From Pirellulales bacterium (lineage in GTDB: Bacteria > Planctomycetota > Planctomycetia > Pirellulales > JAEUIK01), in the NCBI GenBank assembly GCA_019636335.1, contig JAHBXR010000005.1, positions 96,197 to 160,196 on the forward strand: DNA of 64,000 nucleotides. Reading direction: 5' to 3'. Shown here in pieces: positions 44,283-54,200 of this stretch. The notes beneath the pieces are model-generated. The model saw only the letters and a list, made by a program, of their open reading frames with translations. It ran no database searches and was not told the DNA's origin. Each line of letters begins with the position of its first letter. The first letter of the stretch is position 1. Position numbers and translations under genes: made by a program.

Positions 44283-45815
44283 ATGAGTTTTTGTAAAGAC
44301 CGAAAGAGTTGGGTCATGACCTGGGCGGTGATTGCCGCCCTGCTGGCCACGGGCAGTGTGCTGTGGAATCGTTCGATCGCGCAGGACCCGCCCGCCGCGG
44401 AGGCGCCTGCCGAAGCTCCCGCAGAGGCTCCTGCCGTAGCCCCCGACGAACCCGGCGAAGCCGCGGCGACCGCAGAGGCGGCTGCCGAAGAAGCCCCTGC
44501 GGAAGAACCTGGCGGCCTCAACCAATCATTGCCCGCTCTTTCTCAGGCGGTCGACACGATTTGGGTCATGATCGCCGGCTTTCTCGTCATGTGGATGCAG
44601 GCCGGTTTTGCGCTGGTCGAAACCGGTCTCACGCGCGCCAAGAACGCCGTGAACATCTGCATGAAGAACCTGCTCGACTTCTGCTTCGGCAGCATCACGT
44701 ACTGGCTGGTCGGCTTCAGCATCATGTTCGCCAACGGCGGCGATGCGAATGGTTTTTGGGGAGGACTGAGTGGAGCGATGCTCAATCCCGACGCCGACTG
44801 GGACTCGCTGAGTTGGACCACGATCCCACTGAATTCGAAGTTTTTCTTCCAGCTTGTCTTTGCCGCGACCACGGCCACGATCGTTTCGGGGGCGATGGCC
44901 GAACGGACGAAGTTCGGCTCGTACATGCTTTATAGCGCCATCGTCTCGGCCGTCATCTACCCCGTCTCGGGGCACTGGATCTGGGGGGGTGGCTGGCTGG
45001 CCTCGAACTGGAACTTCTTCGACTTCGCCGGTTCGACGACCGTGCATAGCATCGGGGGGTGGCTCTCGCTGATCGGGGCGTTCATTCTCGGCCCGCGCAT
45101 CGGCAAGTACGGCGCCGATGGCTCCGTCAAAGCGATTCCAGGTCACAACCTGGTACTCGTGACCCTCGGCGTTTTCATCTTGTGGCTGGGATGGTTCGGC
45201 TTCAATCCGGGGAGCACCATGTCGGCCGACGCCAACCTGATTGCCCACGTCACGGTGAACACGAACGCCTCGGCCGTCGTGGGGTGCATTGCCGCCTTGC
45301 TGACCGCCCGCTACATGTTCGGCAAGTGGGAGGCCACGATGGCGCTCAATGGGGCCCTGGCGGGGCTGGTAGGTGTCACCTGTCCCTGTGCCTGGGTAAC
45401 GGTGCCCACTTCGTTCATTATTGGTGGTGTCTCTGGGGTCCTTGTCGTGCTCTCGGTGGTCGCTTTCGATCGCTATCTGAAGATCGACGATCCGGTCGGC
45501 GCGATTTCCGTGCATGGCGTCTGCGGTGCGTGGGGCACGCTGTCGCTCGGTCTCTTCTCGACGGGGACGGGCGATGGCTCGCCGTACCCGGGTCTGTTCT
45601 ACGGAGGCGGCGTCCAGCAATTGATCGGTCAGGCCGTCGGCGTTGGCGCCGGCTTTGTCTGGGCCATCGTGATGGGTGCCATTCTGTTCTCTGCGATCAA
45701 GGCCAGCATCGGGCTCCGCGTCACGCCGGAAGAAGAGCACGAAGGCCTTGACTTCTGCGAACACGGCAACGAGGCCTACCACGGCTTCCAGTTCGTCACC
45801 GAGTCGCACGTGTAG
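44283..45815 (+). CDS. amt: Ammonium transporter (Amt family)
   Basis: 510 residues from ATG 44283, with GGAGG 9 bases upstream; an in-frame ATG at 44199 would add a stretch before the signal and is rejected. A signal-peptide-like segment (VMTWAVIAALLATGSVLW) is followed by an unusual Ala/Pro/Glu-rich linker of about 50 residues (PPAAEAPAEAPAEAPAVAPD), then eleven membrane helices. FALVETGLTRAKNAVNICMK is the family start, DFAGSTTVHSIGGW carries the conserved Asp and first pore His, and ISVHGVCGAWGTLSLGLFST carries the second pore His. It conducts NH4+/NH3 across the inner membrane. No glnK/P-II gene is next to it. A strong terminator follows. Confidence 0.96.
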   Translation: MSFCKDRKSWVMTWAVIAALLATGSVLWNRSIAQDPPAAEAPAEAPAEAPAVAPDEPGEAAATAEAAAEEAPAEEPGGLNQSLPALSQAVDTIWVMIAGFLVMWMQAGFALVETGLTRAKNAVNICMKNLLDFCFGSITYWLVGFSIMFANGGDANGFWGGLSGAMLNPDADWDSLSWTTIPLNSKFFFQLVFAATTATIVSGAMAERTKFGSYMLYSAIVSAVIYPVSGHWIWGGGWLASNWNFFDFAGSTTVHSIGGWLSLIGAFILGPRIGKYGADGSVKAIPGHNLVLVTLGVFILWLGWFGFNPGSTMSADANLIAHVTVNTNASAVVGCIAALLTARYMFGKWEATMALNGALAGLVGVTCPCAWVTVPTSFIIGGVSGVLVVLSVVAFDRYLKIDDPVGAISVHGVCGAWGTLSLGLFSTGTGDGSPYPGLFYGGGVQQLIGQAVGVGAGFVWAIVMGAILFSAIKASIGLRVTPEEEHEGLDFCEHGNEAYHGFQFVTESHV

Positions 45816-45910
45816 AAAACTCACGATCTCCGCGCCGCTCGCGGCGTACGCGTACGCCGCGGCGGCCGGACATCGTTGAACGGAATCTGGCTTCGCCAGC
45901 CAGAAGGACG

Positions 45911-45956
45911 CCTCCGACTTGGGTTGACTTCGGTCACCCAAGTCGGAGGTTTTTTG
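45911..45956 (+). terminator. Intrinsic terminator after amt
   Basis: CCTCCGACTTGGGTTGAC pairs with GTCACCCAAGTCGGAGG (one bulged T) around a TTCG tetraloop closed by C-G, and is followed by TTTTTTGTTT. It lies 95 bases after the amt stop. This is the best intrinsic terminator in the window. Confidence 0.92.
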
Positions 45957-46123
45957 TTTGCGCCTGCTGTATTGCACCACCCGACTGGGCAGTATTCGCA
46001 CAGCAGCGTTATTCCCGCTAGAGTCGTCTACAATACGACCAGCGGCGGTGCGGGCAACCGACGGGTGCGGCGCTCGCGGCTTCAAGTTCGATCGGCGATT
46101 TCATCCAAGCAGGAGAGCTTCTG

Positions 46124-46675
46124 TTGCGATACTCCATCGAGCAATCCACGATCGAATTGCATCAGGGGGATATCACGCTGCAAGAGGTGGACGCCATCGT
46201 CAACGCGGCGAACAGTGAACTTGCTGGCGGGGGTGGCGTTGATGGGGCGATTCACCGGCGGGGTGGGCCGGCGATTATGGCGGAGACGGAGCGGCGCTAT
46301 CCCCAGGGCTGCCCGACGGGTTCCGCCGTGATCAGCGGGGCAGGGGAGTTGCCCGCGCGGCATGTGATCCACGCCGTGGGGCCGGTGTGGGGGGGAGGCC
46401 GTCAGGGCGAGACCGAACTGCTCGCGTCGGCCTACCGCACGTGCCTGGAACTAGCCGTAGCGGCTGCCTGCCGCTCGCTGGCCTTGCCGGCCCTGAGTAC
46501 CGGGGCCTATCGCTTTCCGATGGATCAGGCCAGCCGCATCGCCCTGGGCACGACGATCGACTTCGTACGTACCCAGCAGCGGCCCGAGCTCGTGCGATTC
46601 GTGCTGTTCGACGCGGGCGCCTACGGGGCCTTCGCCGCGGCCCTGGAAGAGTTGATGCGCGAGCTCGACCGTTGA
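46124..46675 (+). CDS. Macro-domain (ADP-ribose-binding) protein
   Basis: 183 residues from TTG 46124, with AGGAG 8 bases upstream; no better start is in frame. Macro-domain motifs are complete: DAIVNAANSELAGGGGVDGA (ADP-ribose binding loop 1 with catalytic-type Asn), HRRGGPAI, CPTGSAVISGAGELPARHVI, HAVGPVWGGG and LPALSTGAYRFPMDQASRIA (loop 2). Family knowledge: such MacroD/YmdB-type proteins remove ADP-ribose from proteins or nucleic acids, or hydrolyse O-acetyl-ADP-ribose. It stands alone between the amt terminator and the convergent BBP7 gene; no ADP-ribosyltransferase partner is nearby. Confidence 0.92.
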   Translation: MRYSIEQSTIELHQGDITLQEVDAIVNAANSELAGGGGVDGAIHRRGGPAIMAETERRYPQGCPTGSAVISGAGELPARHVIHAVGPVWGGGRQGETELLASAYRTCLELAVAAACRSLALPALSTGAYRFPMDQASRIALGTTIDFVRTQQRPELVRFVLFDAGAYGAFAAALEELMRELDR

Positions 46676-46712
46676 CCGCTCGTGGCGTCTGGACATCAGG
46701 CCGGGGCGCTCG

Positions 46713-47963
46713 CTAGCGGTTGATTTCGATACCGGCGTTCACCCCCTGGATGAAGGCGTCCTGCGTGATCTGGTTCGGAATCAGGCCCATCGTCGGCAGT
46801 CGGTAATCGACCAGGGCGCTGGCACGTGCCAGACCGTCGATGTACATGCCGGTCCAGCCGACACGCAGGGCGATGGCGCGCGTCAACTGATACGAGGCCT
46901 GGGCGCGCAGTTCCACCACCGGCGACCATTCGTTCTCGTCGAGCGAATGGACGAACGACGTCGGACCGAAGGCGAGTGGCACGTCACGACCGCCTGGCTG
47001 CAGGTTGCTGGCAAAGCGTCCCTGTTGCGAAATGTCCTGGAAGTTGAAGCCCGCCATGAAGCGGCCTTCTGCCGACCAGGTAATGCGGCCGGTCTGATTA
47101 AACCAGCGAGCGGCCACCTGCGGGCCGACCAGGTTGTTTTTGGCATCGGTGAACCAGAAGCTGCGGTCCAAAATGCCGCCGTAGCCCTGCACGTTGAACG
47201 TATCGCGGAACTGCATGTAGCGACCGCCGATGAACAGCTCGAAGTATCCGCCGTGGTGCATCTGGTTCGACCGCAGCATGTACATCAGCTCGGTGCCCCA
47301 GAGTTGGGTACGGTTCTTGGTGGTGAGCATGTCGAACACCATGGGCAACCGCACGTCGTCTCCGAAGTCGGTGGGTGCGAACTCGTCCGGCTCGCCATCG
47401 GGGGGCACGCTCGTGTCGATGCCGTCGCGGCCGAAGACGCCGTTGCCGTTCACGTCGTGATCGAAATCCTGACCGCCGGACTGCACGAAGCCCTGAATGC
47501 GTTCCAGGCCCAGCGGTCCGTAGGGGGGATCCTCGAGGACCACGGTCGTATTGCTACGATCGAGGTATTGATTGAGGCTCGTCAGCTTGAACATGCCGAA
47601 CATCCAGCCGGTATGGTCGCGGACATAGCCGAGTTCCATCCGTTGGCCATCGGTGAAGTCATTCTCGTAGGGGCCGGTGTTCATCGTGCTGTTTTCATCG
47701 ATGAAGAACCCCCCCTGCCATACGTCGGTGCGGGTATAGTTCTGACCGATGGTCACCGTGTCTGGCGCGGTGATCGTCCACTGCAGCAGATCGAAGGTGA
47801 AGAAGAAGCCTTCCTTCGCATGCACGCCGCTGCCGTACTCACTGAGATCCGCCGGCGCAAAGAATTGGAAGTCCTGCGCCGCCGCGGGGGCAGCCGCTGC
47901 AAGACCCATTACCATCGCCAACAGACACGTTCTGATGCGGTTCATCAACATGGTCCCGTTCAT
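46713..47963 (-). CDS. BBP7-type outer-membrane beta-barrel protein
   Basis: About 416 residues, starting at ATG 47963 (GGGAGG 11 bases upstream); ATGs at 47951 and 47945 are alternatives. The signal peptide MNRIRTCLLAMVMGLAAAAP is cleaved near AAAQD. The mature part starts with FFFTFDLLQWTITAPDTVTI, the pattern of the planctomycete BBP7 barrel family, and has alternating strand patterns such as RMELGYVRDHTGWMFGMFKL and ELFIGGRYMQFRDTFNVQGY, with RAIALRVGWTGMYIDGLARA near the C-terminus. An acidic loop (DVNGNGVFGRDGIDTSVPPDG) resembles a calcium-binding dockerin-like segment. It probably sits in the outer membrane; cargo is unknown. It is convergent with the macro-domain gene. Confidence 0.8.
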   Translation of the reverse strand: MNGTMLMNRIRTCLLAMVMGLAAAAPAAAQDFQFFAPADLSEYGSGVHAKEGFFFTFDLLQWTITAPDTVTIGQNYTRTDVWQGGFFIDENSTMNTGPYENDFTDGQRMELGYVRDHTGWMFGMFKLTSLNQYLDRSNTTVVLEDPPYGPLGLERIQGFVQSGGQDFDHDVNGNGVFGRDGIDTSVPPDGEPDEFAPTDFGDDVRLPMVFDMLTTKNRTQLWGTELMYMLRSNQMHHGGYFELFIGGRYMQFRDTFNVQGYGGILDRSFWFTDAKNNLVGPQVAARWFNQTGRITWSAEGRFMAGFNFQDISQQGRFASNLQPGGRDVPLAFGPTSFVHSLDENEWSPVVELRAQASYQLTRAIALRVGWTGMYIDGLARASALVDYRLPTMGLIPNQITQDAFIQGVNAGIEINR

Positions 47964-48234
47964 CCCGGCTGAAGCCTCCCGCGAGCGCATGACTCCATGT
48001 GCCCTCAGGCAAGAGCCTGGTCCGTGCCGGTAGTATCGGTCTTGCGGCGCAAGCGAGTTGAGTAAGAAAGGCAGACTCTACCGAAAACGGTGTCGCTGCC
48101 GCTCGCGTGGAGATGAACGGCACAGAATGGCGTGCCGGCACAAGACAGAGAGCCGCGGAACCAGAATATACGATCGCTACCGCCGTGCTGGCACCCTGGC
48201 GCCAGCACGGCAAGCGGCCCTGGCGGAGCGGTTT

Positions 48235-51200
48235 TTAGCTCCAACGATCGTTGAAGAGATAGCCGATCGCCGCGTCGACTACCTTCGTGTTGTTGCCGCC
48301 GTTTTCTTTCCGGGCAGTCAATTCGTCGAAATTCACCGCCCAGGCGAGCCAATGGGCGTTCTGCACGGCGGCGTAATCGCGGCGAACCGTCAGGCGATCG
48401 TCGAGCACGCTGTCGATCAGCACCGCCCGATCGTAGCCCGTGCTGGCGACCCCGCGCACCGACTCGAAGCCGCGGGCTTCGTGATCGAAGCCGGAGCCGA
48501 TCATTTGAGCCGCCTCGGGCCGAGCGACGAAGGAGTCGTTTCCGGCCGAATCGAGCATGATGGCCTGATCGAATCCGCCGGCCGTGGCCCGGGCGCGGAT
48601 GACACCGAAGCCGCGGGCCTCGTGATCGAAGCCGGGCCCCTGCAGGGCGGTCCACTCGGGGCGAGTCACCAGCGTGTCGTTGCCGGTCGAGTCGTACATT
48701 ACGGCCAAGTCGTTGCCGCTGCTGGCACGCCCGCGAACGGTCTGGAAGCCGCGGGCCTCGTGATCGAAGCCGGCGCCTTTCAGCGACGCCCATTCGAAGG
48801 TGGTGACGAACGTATCGTCTCCCGCCGAATCGAGCATGATGGCAATGTCATTGCCACTGCTGGCTCGGGCCCGGATGACATCGAAGCCACGGGCTTCGTG
48901 GTCGAAGCCCGCTCCCTGGAACGAGGTCCACTCGGGTCGCGTGACGAGCGTATCGACACTGGTCGAGTCGTAAAGCCAGGCCGTGTCGTTGCCGCTGCTG
49001 GCGCGAGCGCGCACGGTGCGGAAGCCGCGTGCCTCGTGGTCCAGGCCCACACCGTAGAATGCGGCGACGGCCGGCGTAGAGACGAAGGTGTCGTTGCCGG
49101 CCGAGTCTTGCATGATTGCGACATCGTCGCCGGCCGTGGATGTGGCGCGAACGACCTGGTAACCGATGGCCGCATTAGCAAAACCGGGACCGACCATATA
49201 GGACACGGCGGCACCCGTCACGAGGGTGTCTGCACCTGCCGAGTCCTCGAACACCGCCGAATCAACGCCGCCGCCGCTGTTGACTTCGATTCGCTCCGCT
49301 CGCACGTCGACCAGGAAGCCGGGGCCGAAGAGCTTGCCCGTGCCTGGTCCGAATCGGACGAGATCGGCCTGCGCCGAGCCGGTGAGAATCGCATAGTCAT
49401 TCCCCCCCGCGCCGTCGAAGATGATGTTGGTCACCGTCGCCGGATCATACTCGTAGCTAGCGCCATTGACCGTGATGCGGTGCTTGGCGCCGGTGGTGAA
49501 GTAGAACACGTCGTCGCCGGCGGTGCCGTGTACGGTGACCGTGCTACCGACCTGCTCGACCACGTTGGCCAGCAAGACGTCGACGTTGGTGTTCGTGCCT
49601 TCGATGCTGATGTTGTAGGTGGCGCCAGCCGTGGTGGGCAGGTCGAGCCGCGCGCCGGCATTCGACGTGGCCACGACGTTCATTTGGGCGTCGTAGACCG
49701 TGATGCGAACGTTGCCGGCGCCGGGAGAGAATCGTGGCGCCACGGTGAGGATGCCGCCGGTTGCCGTGGTAAAGCGGTAGTTCTCCGGCCGACGGGCCAG
49801 GTTGAGATTGCCCACCCATTGATTCGTCACGGCGCCCAGGTTGGCGAAGAGGGCCATGACGACCGTCTGCTGATTGCCGAAGTCGATGTCGTTCACGACC
49901 TCGCCGGCGAGCACGCTGACCATCTGCGGCGCGTTTGCCAACGGGAAGGTTTGCTCCCAGCCCGGTTGTACGACCTGGCGGATCGTATAGCTGCCCGCCG
50001 GCAGGTTGAGGAACTGGTAGTTGCCGTCGGCATCGGTCACGGCGGTGCGTTCGCCAGAATCGAGATCGCCGTTCGAGTTGGCATCGACGTAGAGCGTCCA
50101 ACCCGCGAGTCCCAGATCCTCGGGATCGCGAATGCCATCTCCGTTCACGTCGTGCCAGGTCGTGCCGTGGATCGCGGCGCTGCCGAGCACGATGCTGTAC
50201 GAGTAGCGGTCGTCGGTCGCCTCGCCCGGCACGCCATCGCCGTCCTGGTCGACTCTGGCGTTGTTGTCGGCGGCCGTGACATCGGGGCCCACGACGATCG
50301 TATAGGTGCCGTCGGCAGACTGCGGCGTGAAGTTCACGCGGAAGACCGTGCCGCCGAGCAGCGGAGTGATGCCCGAGATCGACGCCAGCAGGCTACCGCC
50401 TGGGCCCGTAAAGCTGACGATATCGGCCAAGGTGAAGCTGCCGGCATTCATCGGCTCGGAATAGACGATGTCGATAAAGCTCAATGGGGCGGCCGAGATG
50501 GCGGCGGGACTGCTGGCCACGACCTTCGGATTCGCGCCGACGAAACGATTGCCGAAGTCTTGGCCGGTCAGAGTCAGCGAATTGCCGATCAAGGTGACAT
50601 TCTGGCTGTTGACGGCGCTGGCGACCGGCAGGACCAACCCTGCCAGGTAATTTTGCTCGCCCATGCTGGGCGAATTGAACCAGCGGAAATCGCTGGAGGT
50701 GTTCGTATCTTTGTTTCCAGTACGCTGCAGGGTACCGAGGCCGGAACGATCGGCGCCGGCCCCCGTCCAACTTCCATGGAGTCCTTTGACATGGACGCCT
50801 TGGACGGTGACATCGAAGCTGGCGATGTCATCGGGCGTCCATCCCCAACCGACCCAATCGACGACTTTTCCATTGTTGTCGACGATCATCACCCAGCCAC
50901 TACCGATGCGGGTGTTGTTCGTGTTCCAGAAGATATTCGCGCCAAAGTAATGGTCCGAGGGTGAGTCGGTACGGTAGAGGACCTCGCGCGGCCCGATCGA
51001 GTCGGGCAATTGCCAGACGACCGAGTTGAACTCGTTGATATTACCGAAGGGGGCGTCGCTGATGGCGACAAACCAACCCCGAGTATCGAGCACCGAGTCC
51101 GAGACGTTCTGAATCTCGAAGCCGTCCTTGTTTCCCGCGTCGATCTCGGTGACCATCAGCGGCTTGGCAGCAGCTCCGGAGAAGGTCGTCTGCTGCCATC

Positions 51201-54200
51201 CGTTCTGGGGCAACTCGGCGATGGTGTAGGAGCCGATCGGCAGGTTCGAGAACTTGTACTGGCCTTGGCTGTCCGTCGTGGCGGTCGGCTCGAGATAGCG
51301 GATGGCCAGGCCGAAATCGTAGATCACTCCCTTATTCAGCGTGGTATCGTCGGTCACCTCGAGCCACCAGATACCGTTCGGATCCTCGTTGTAGAGGGGC
51401 ACGAGCGATTCTTGGGGACGGTAGCGTCCGGTATACGGCGCCGTTCCCGCCGCGATCGAGGTCGACGCCTCGCTGTCGAGAATCGTGCCGAGAAAGTCGT
51501 CGAGATTGCCGCCGATATCGGCAAAGAGTTGAATTCGCCGGCCCGTCGGGCTGATGAGGAACACGTCGAGGTCTTGCACCGCATCGTGCTCGATCGTCAG
51601 CAAGACGTCGACATCCACCAGCGTCGAGGTCGGAATGCCGTAGACCGTCGCCGGAAATTGCATCGTCGTCGTCAGGCCGAAAATCGGCAAGGCGTCGATG
51701 ATCTGTTGCGGCAACGTCTTGGAATGGAACGTCTGGCTGATCTCGTCCCGCACCCCGTTCAGATTCATGTCGAGGTACATGGTGAAGCCGGGCAAGCCCT
51801 GCTCGTCGGCATCTCGCACGCCATCTCCATCGCGGTCGATGAACTTCGTCCCTTCGACGGACCCCCGCCGCAGCGTACCGAGCGCCTTGATGGCCTCGTC
51901 GGCCAGCACGTAGCCATAGCCGCTCAGGAAGTCGTGACCGAAGCCGTACATGTCGATCGCCGACTGCTGCATGGCGGTATAGATTTCCCAAGGCGCGGCA
52001 TCGGGAACCGCCTGTCGCATCAAAGCGGCAATAGCTGCTGCGTGCGGTGCTGCGGCCGACGTGCCGAAGAAGTTGGGAAAGCCATCTCCCTCCACATCGA
52101 AATCGAGGAAGGGAAGCCCGGTACGGGGACCAGGGAAAAACGTTGTATTCGTTCCGTCAGGCGCCGAGATATCGGGCTTGAGTCGAATCTCGGGCGTGGC
52201 GAGCCGTGTGCCGAAGGTGTCGAACACGATGGGAGTACCACCCAGCGACGAGAAGGCCTCGTTCACCAAGGGGTTGCCCGTGAAGCCCGGTGCGTTCTGG
52301 TAGAACACCGCGCCCGTGGCTTGCGCGCCGAGGGCGTTCGGATGACCGATGATCGTCGAGGAACCCGAAACGGAAGCAAAGCCGTCGATCGACGGAACCG
52401 GTACGCCACCCCAGTGCAAAATCTTGAGGATATTCGCATTCGGCGTGGGATCGGCATCCGTGGTGATTTGCAGCGACCACCGCTGCAGCGTGCCTGAATT
52501 CGGCGGCACGGGCGTTTCCGAGGCATGGCTATCGTTGTCGGTAATCAACAACTGCCACGTGCCGTAGGGAGACTCTCCATCGAACAGGGAGAGCGCTTCA
52601 GCAGGAATATAGAAGTTGGCGAAGGGGGGATTGCCTTCGGCCACCGCTAGGGTGGCCTCGTCATCCAGCCCCATCATGAACCCTGGCGTGCCGAAGTTGT
52701 TGCCACTGCCACCGACGTTGGCGAACAACTCGATCACGGTTCCATTCGGGCTGACGAGCGAGACGGTGAGATCTTCATCCCACTCGTGATCGATCTGCAA
52801 GCGGACGTTGACGTCCGTGATGATGGCGTTGGTGGCCACTCCCCCGGGGTTTAATACGACGAGGTTCGAGGTGAGCGTGTTGCCGTCGTTCGGAATGGCC
52901 CTCGGCACGTCGGTCGATGCGACGTTGAGCACGACCGGGTTGAAACGTTTGAAAACGGCCACGTAGAACGTGTCGCCACTGACGTCCGCGCCGTTGAAGA
53001 ACGAGAGGAATTCGACAGGATCGCCACTCCCGTTCGTGACCAGATTGTTGCTATTGCTGGCCGCAACGACGGTCCCTTGCGGTTCTGGCTCGAACGGGTC
53101 GAAGTTGCTGTCGAAGATATAGATATCGTAATCGCTCAGAGAGCCAGGTTGCGTGCCGTCGAGAGGGAGCGTTTGCGAGAAGAACGGCTGATCCCATTGC
53201 ATGGCCAGCGCCAATCCGGCGCGGTCTGGCACCACGACCTTGAAGATGTCGCGGTGCAGCGTTCCGCCTCGGAACGCGGGGGCGAAGTCTTCGGACTCGA
53301 AGGCGCCGGCGGCGAAATTGCGCGAGGCGATGTAAGATCTCGTGTACGAATCATTCGCGTTGTTGCCTGCCGACGAGTAATAGGCCGTACCGTCGGCGAC
53401 AACCTTATCGACGGCGCGGGCAATAAAGCCATCTTGAAACCAAGGGGCCGTGGCCCAGCCGATATCGTCGACGATGATCTGCGCGCCGGCTTCCGTGGAC
53501 AATTCCTCGATGCCGTTGGCGAAGTCCAACTGGCTGATGAAGCCGGTATGGAAGGCCAATTGGGCGCCTGGCGCCAGATCGTGGATGAGTTGCATCATGC
53601 CGCGGCCTTCGTCGGATCCGAAGGGGATATCCTGCAGCACGTTGATCTGATGGAGGGGGGGCAAATCGCCGGTGGCGGCATCGGCAATGGCTCCGCCGAG
53701 CGCATTGAACGAGTCGGAAATGACGCCGATGGTGACCCCGGTTCCATCGAGGCCGAACTGGCTGCGGGCCGTGTTGACGTTCGAGGCCACGTCCGCCTGG
53801 CTGACGGTGGCGCCGGCATTGGTCTTCGCGGCGTAGGTCGGGTAGGCGTATTGCAGGCTCGAAAGACGCGCCATCTCGTCCAAGGACTCGATGGGCAGGT
53901 AGCCGGCCACGACCACCCCCTGCGCCTGCCCGTTGGTCAGGCCCAGCGAAAGCAGGCCGGTCGCCAGTTGATTCGTCTCGCCACCCTTGGCGATCGCATA
54001 GACGCTCACCATGTTCGATTGCACGTTCAGATTCAGATTCTGCGGCGCGAACGTGGCGTCGAAGTTGGGATGCGACTGCAGAAACTGACGATGCTCGAGG
54101 TGCAAGGCGGACAGATCGAAGCTGAACTTCCCGGCCGGATCGACGAGCGAAGTATCGAACCCCGTCACCGCCAGCAGCGAGCGCTCTTCGAGCGGATCGA

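Noticed and set aside
48058..50964. 968-codon plus-strand frame and 51010-52497 and 53077-54312 frames opposite the protease-like gene
   Set aside because: Antisense shadows of a GC-rich gene; no recognisable domain and repetitive only because the coding strand is.
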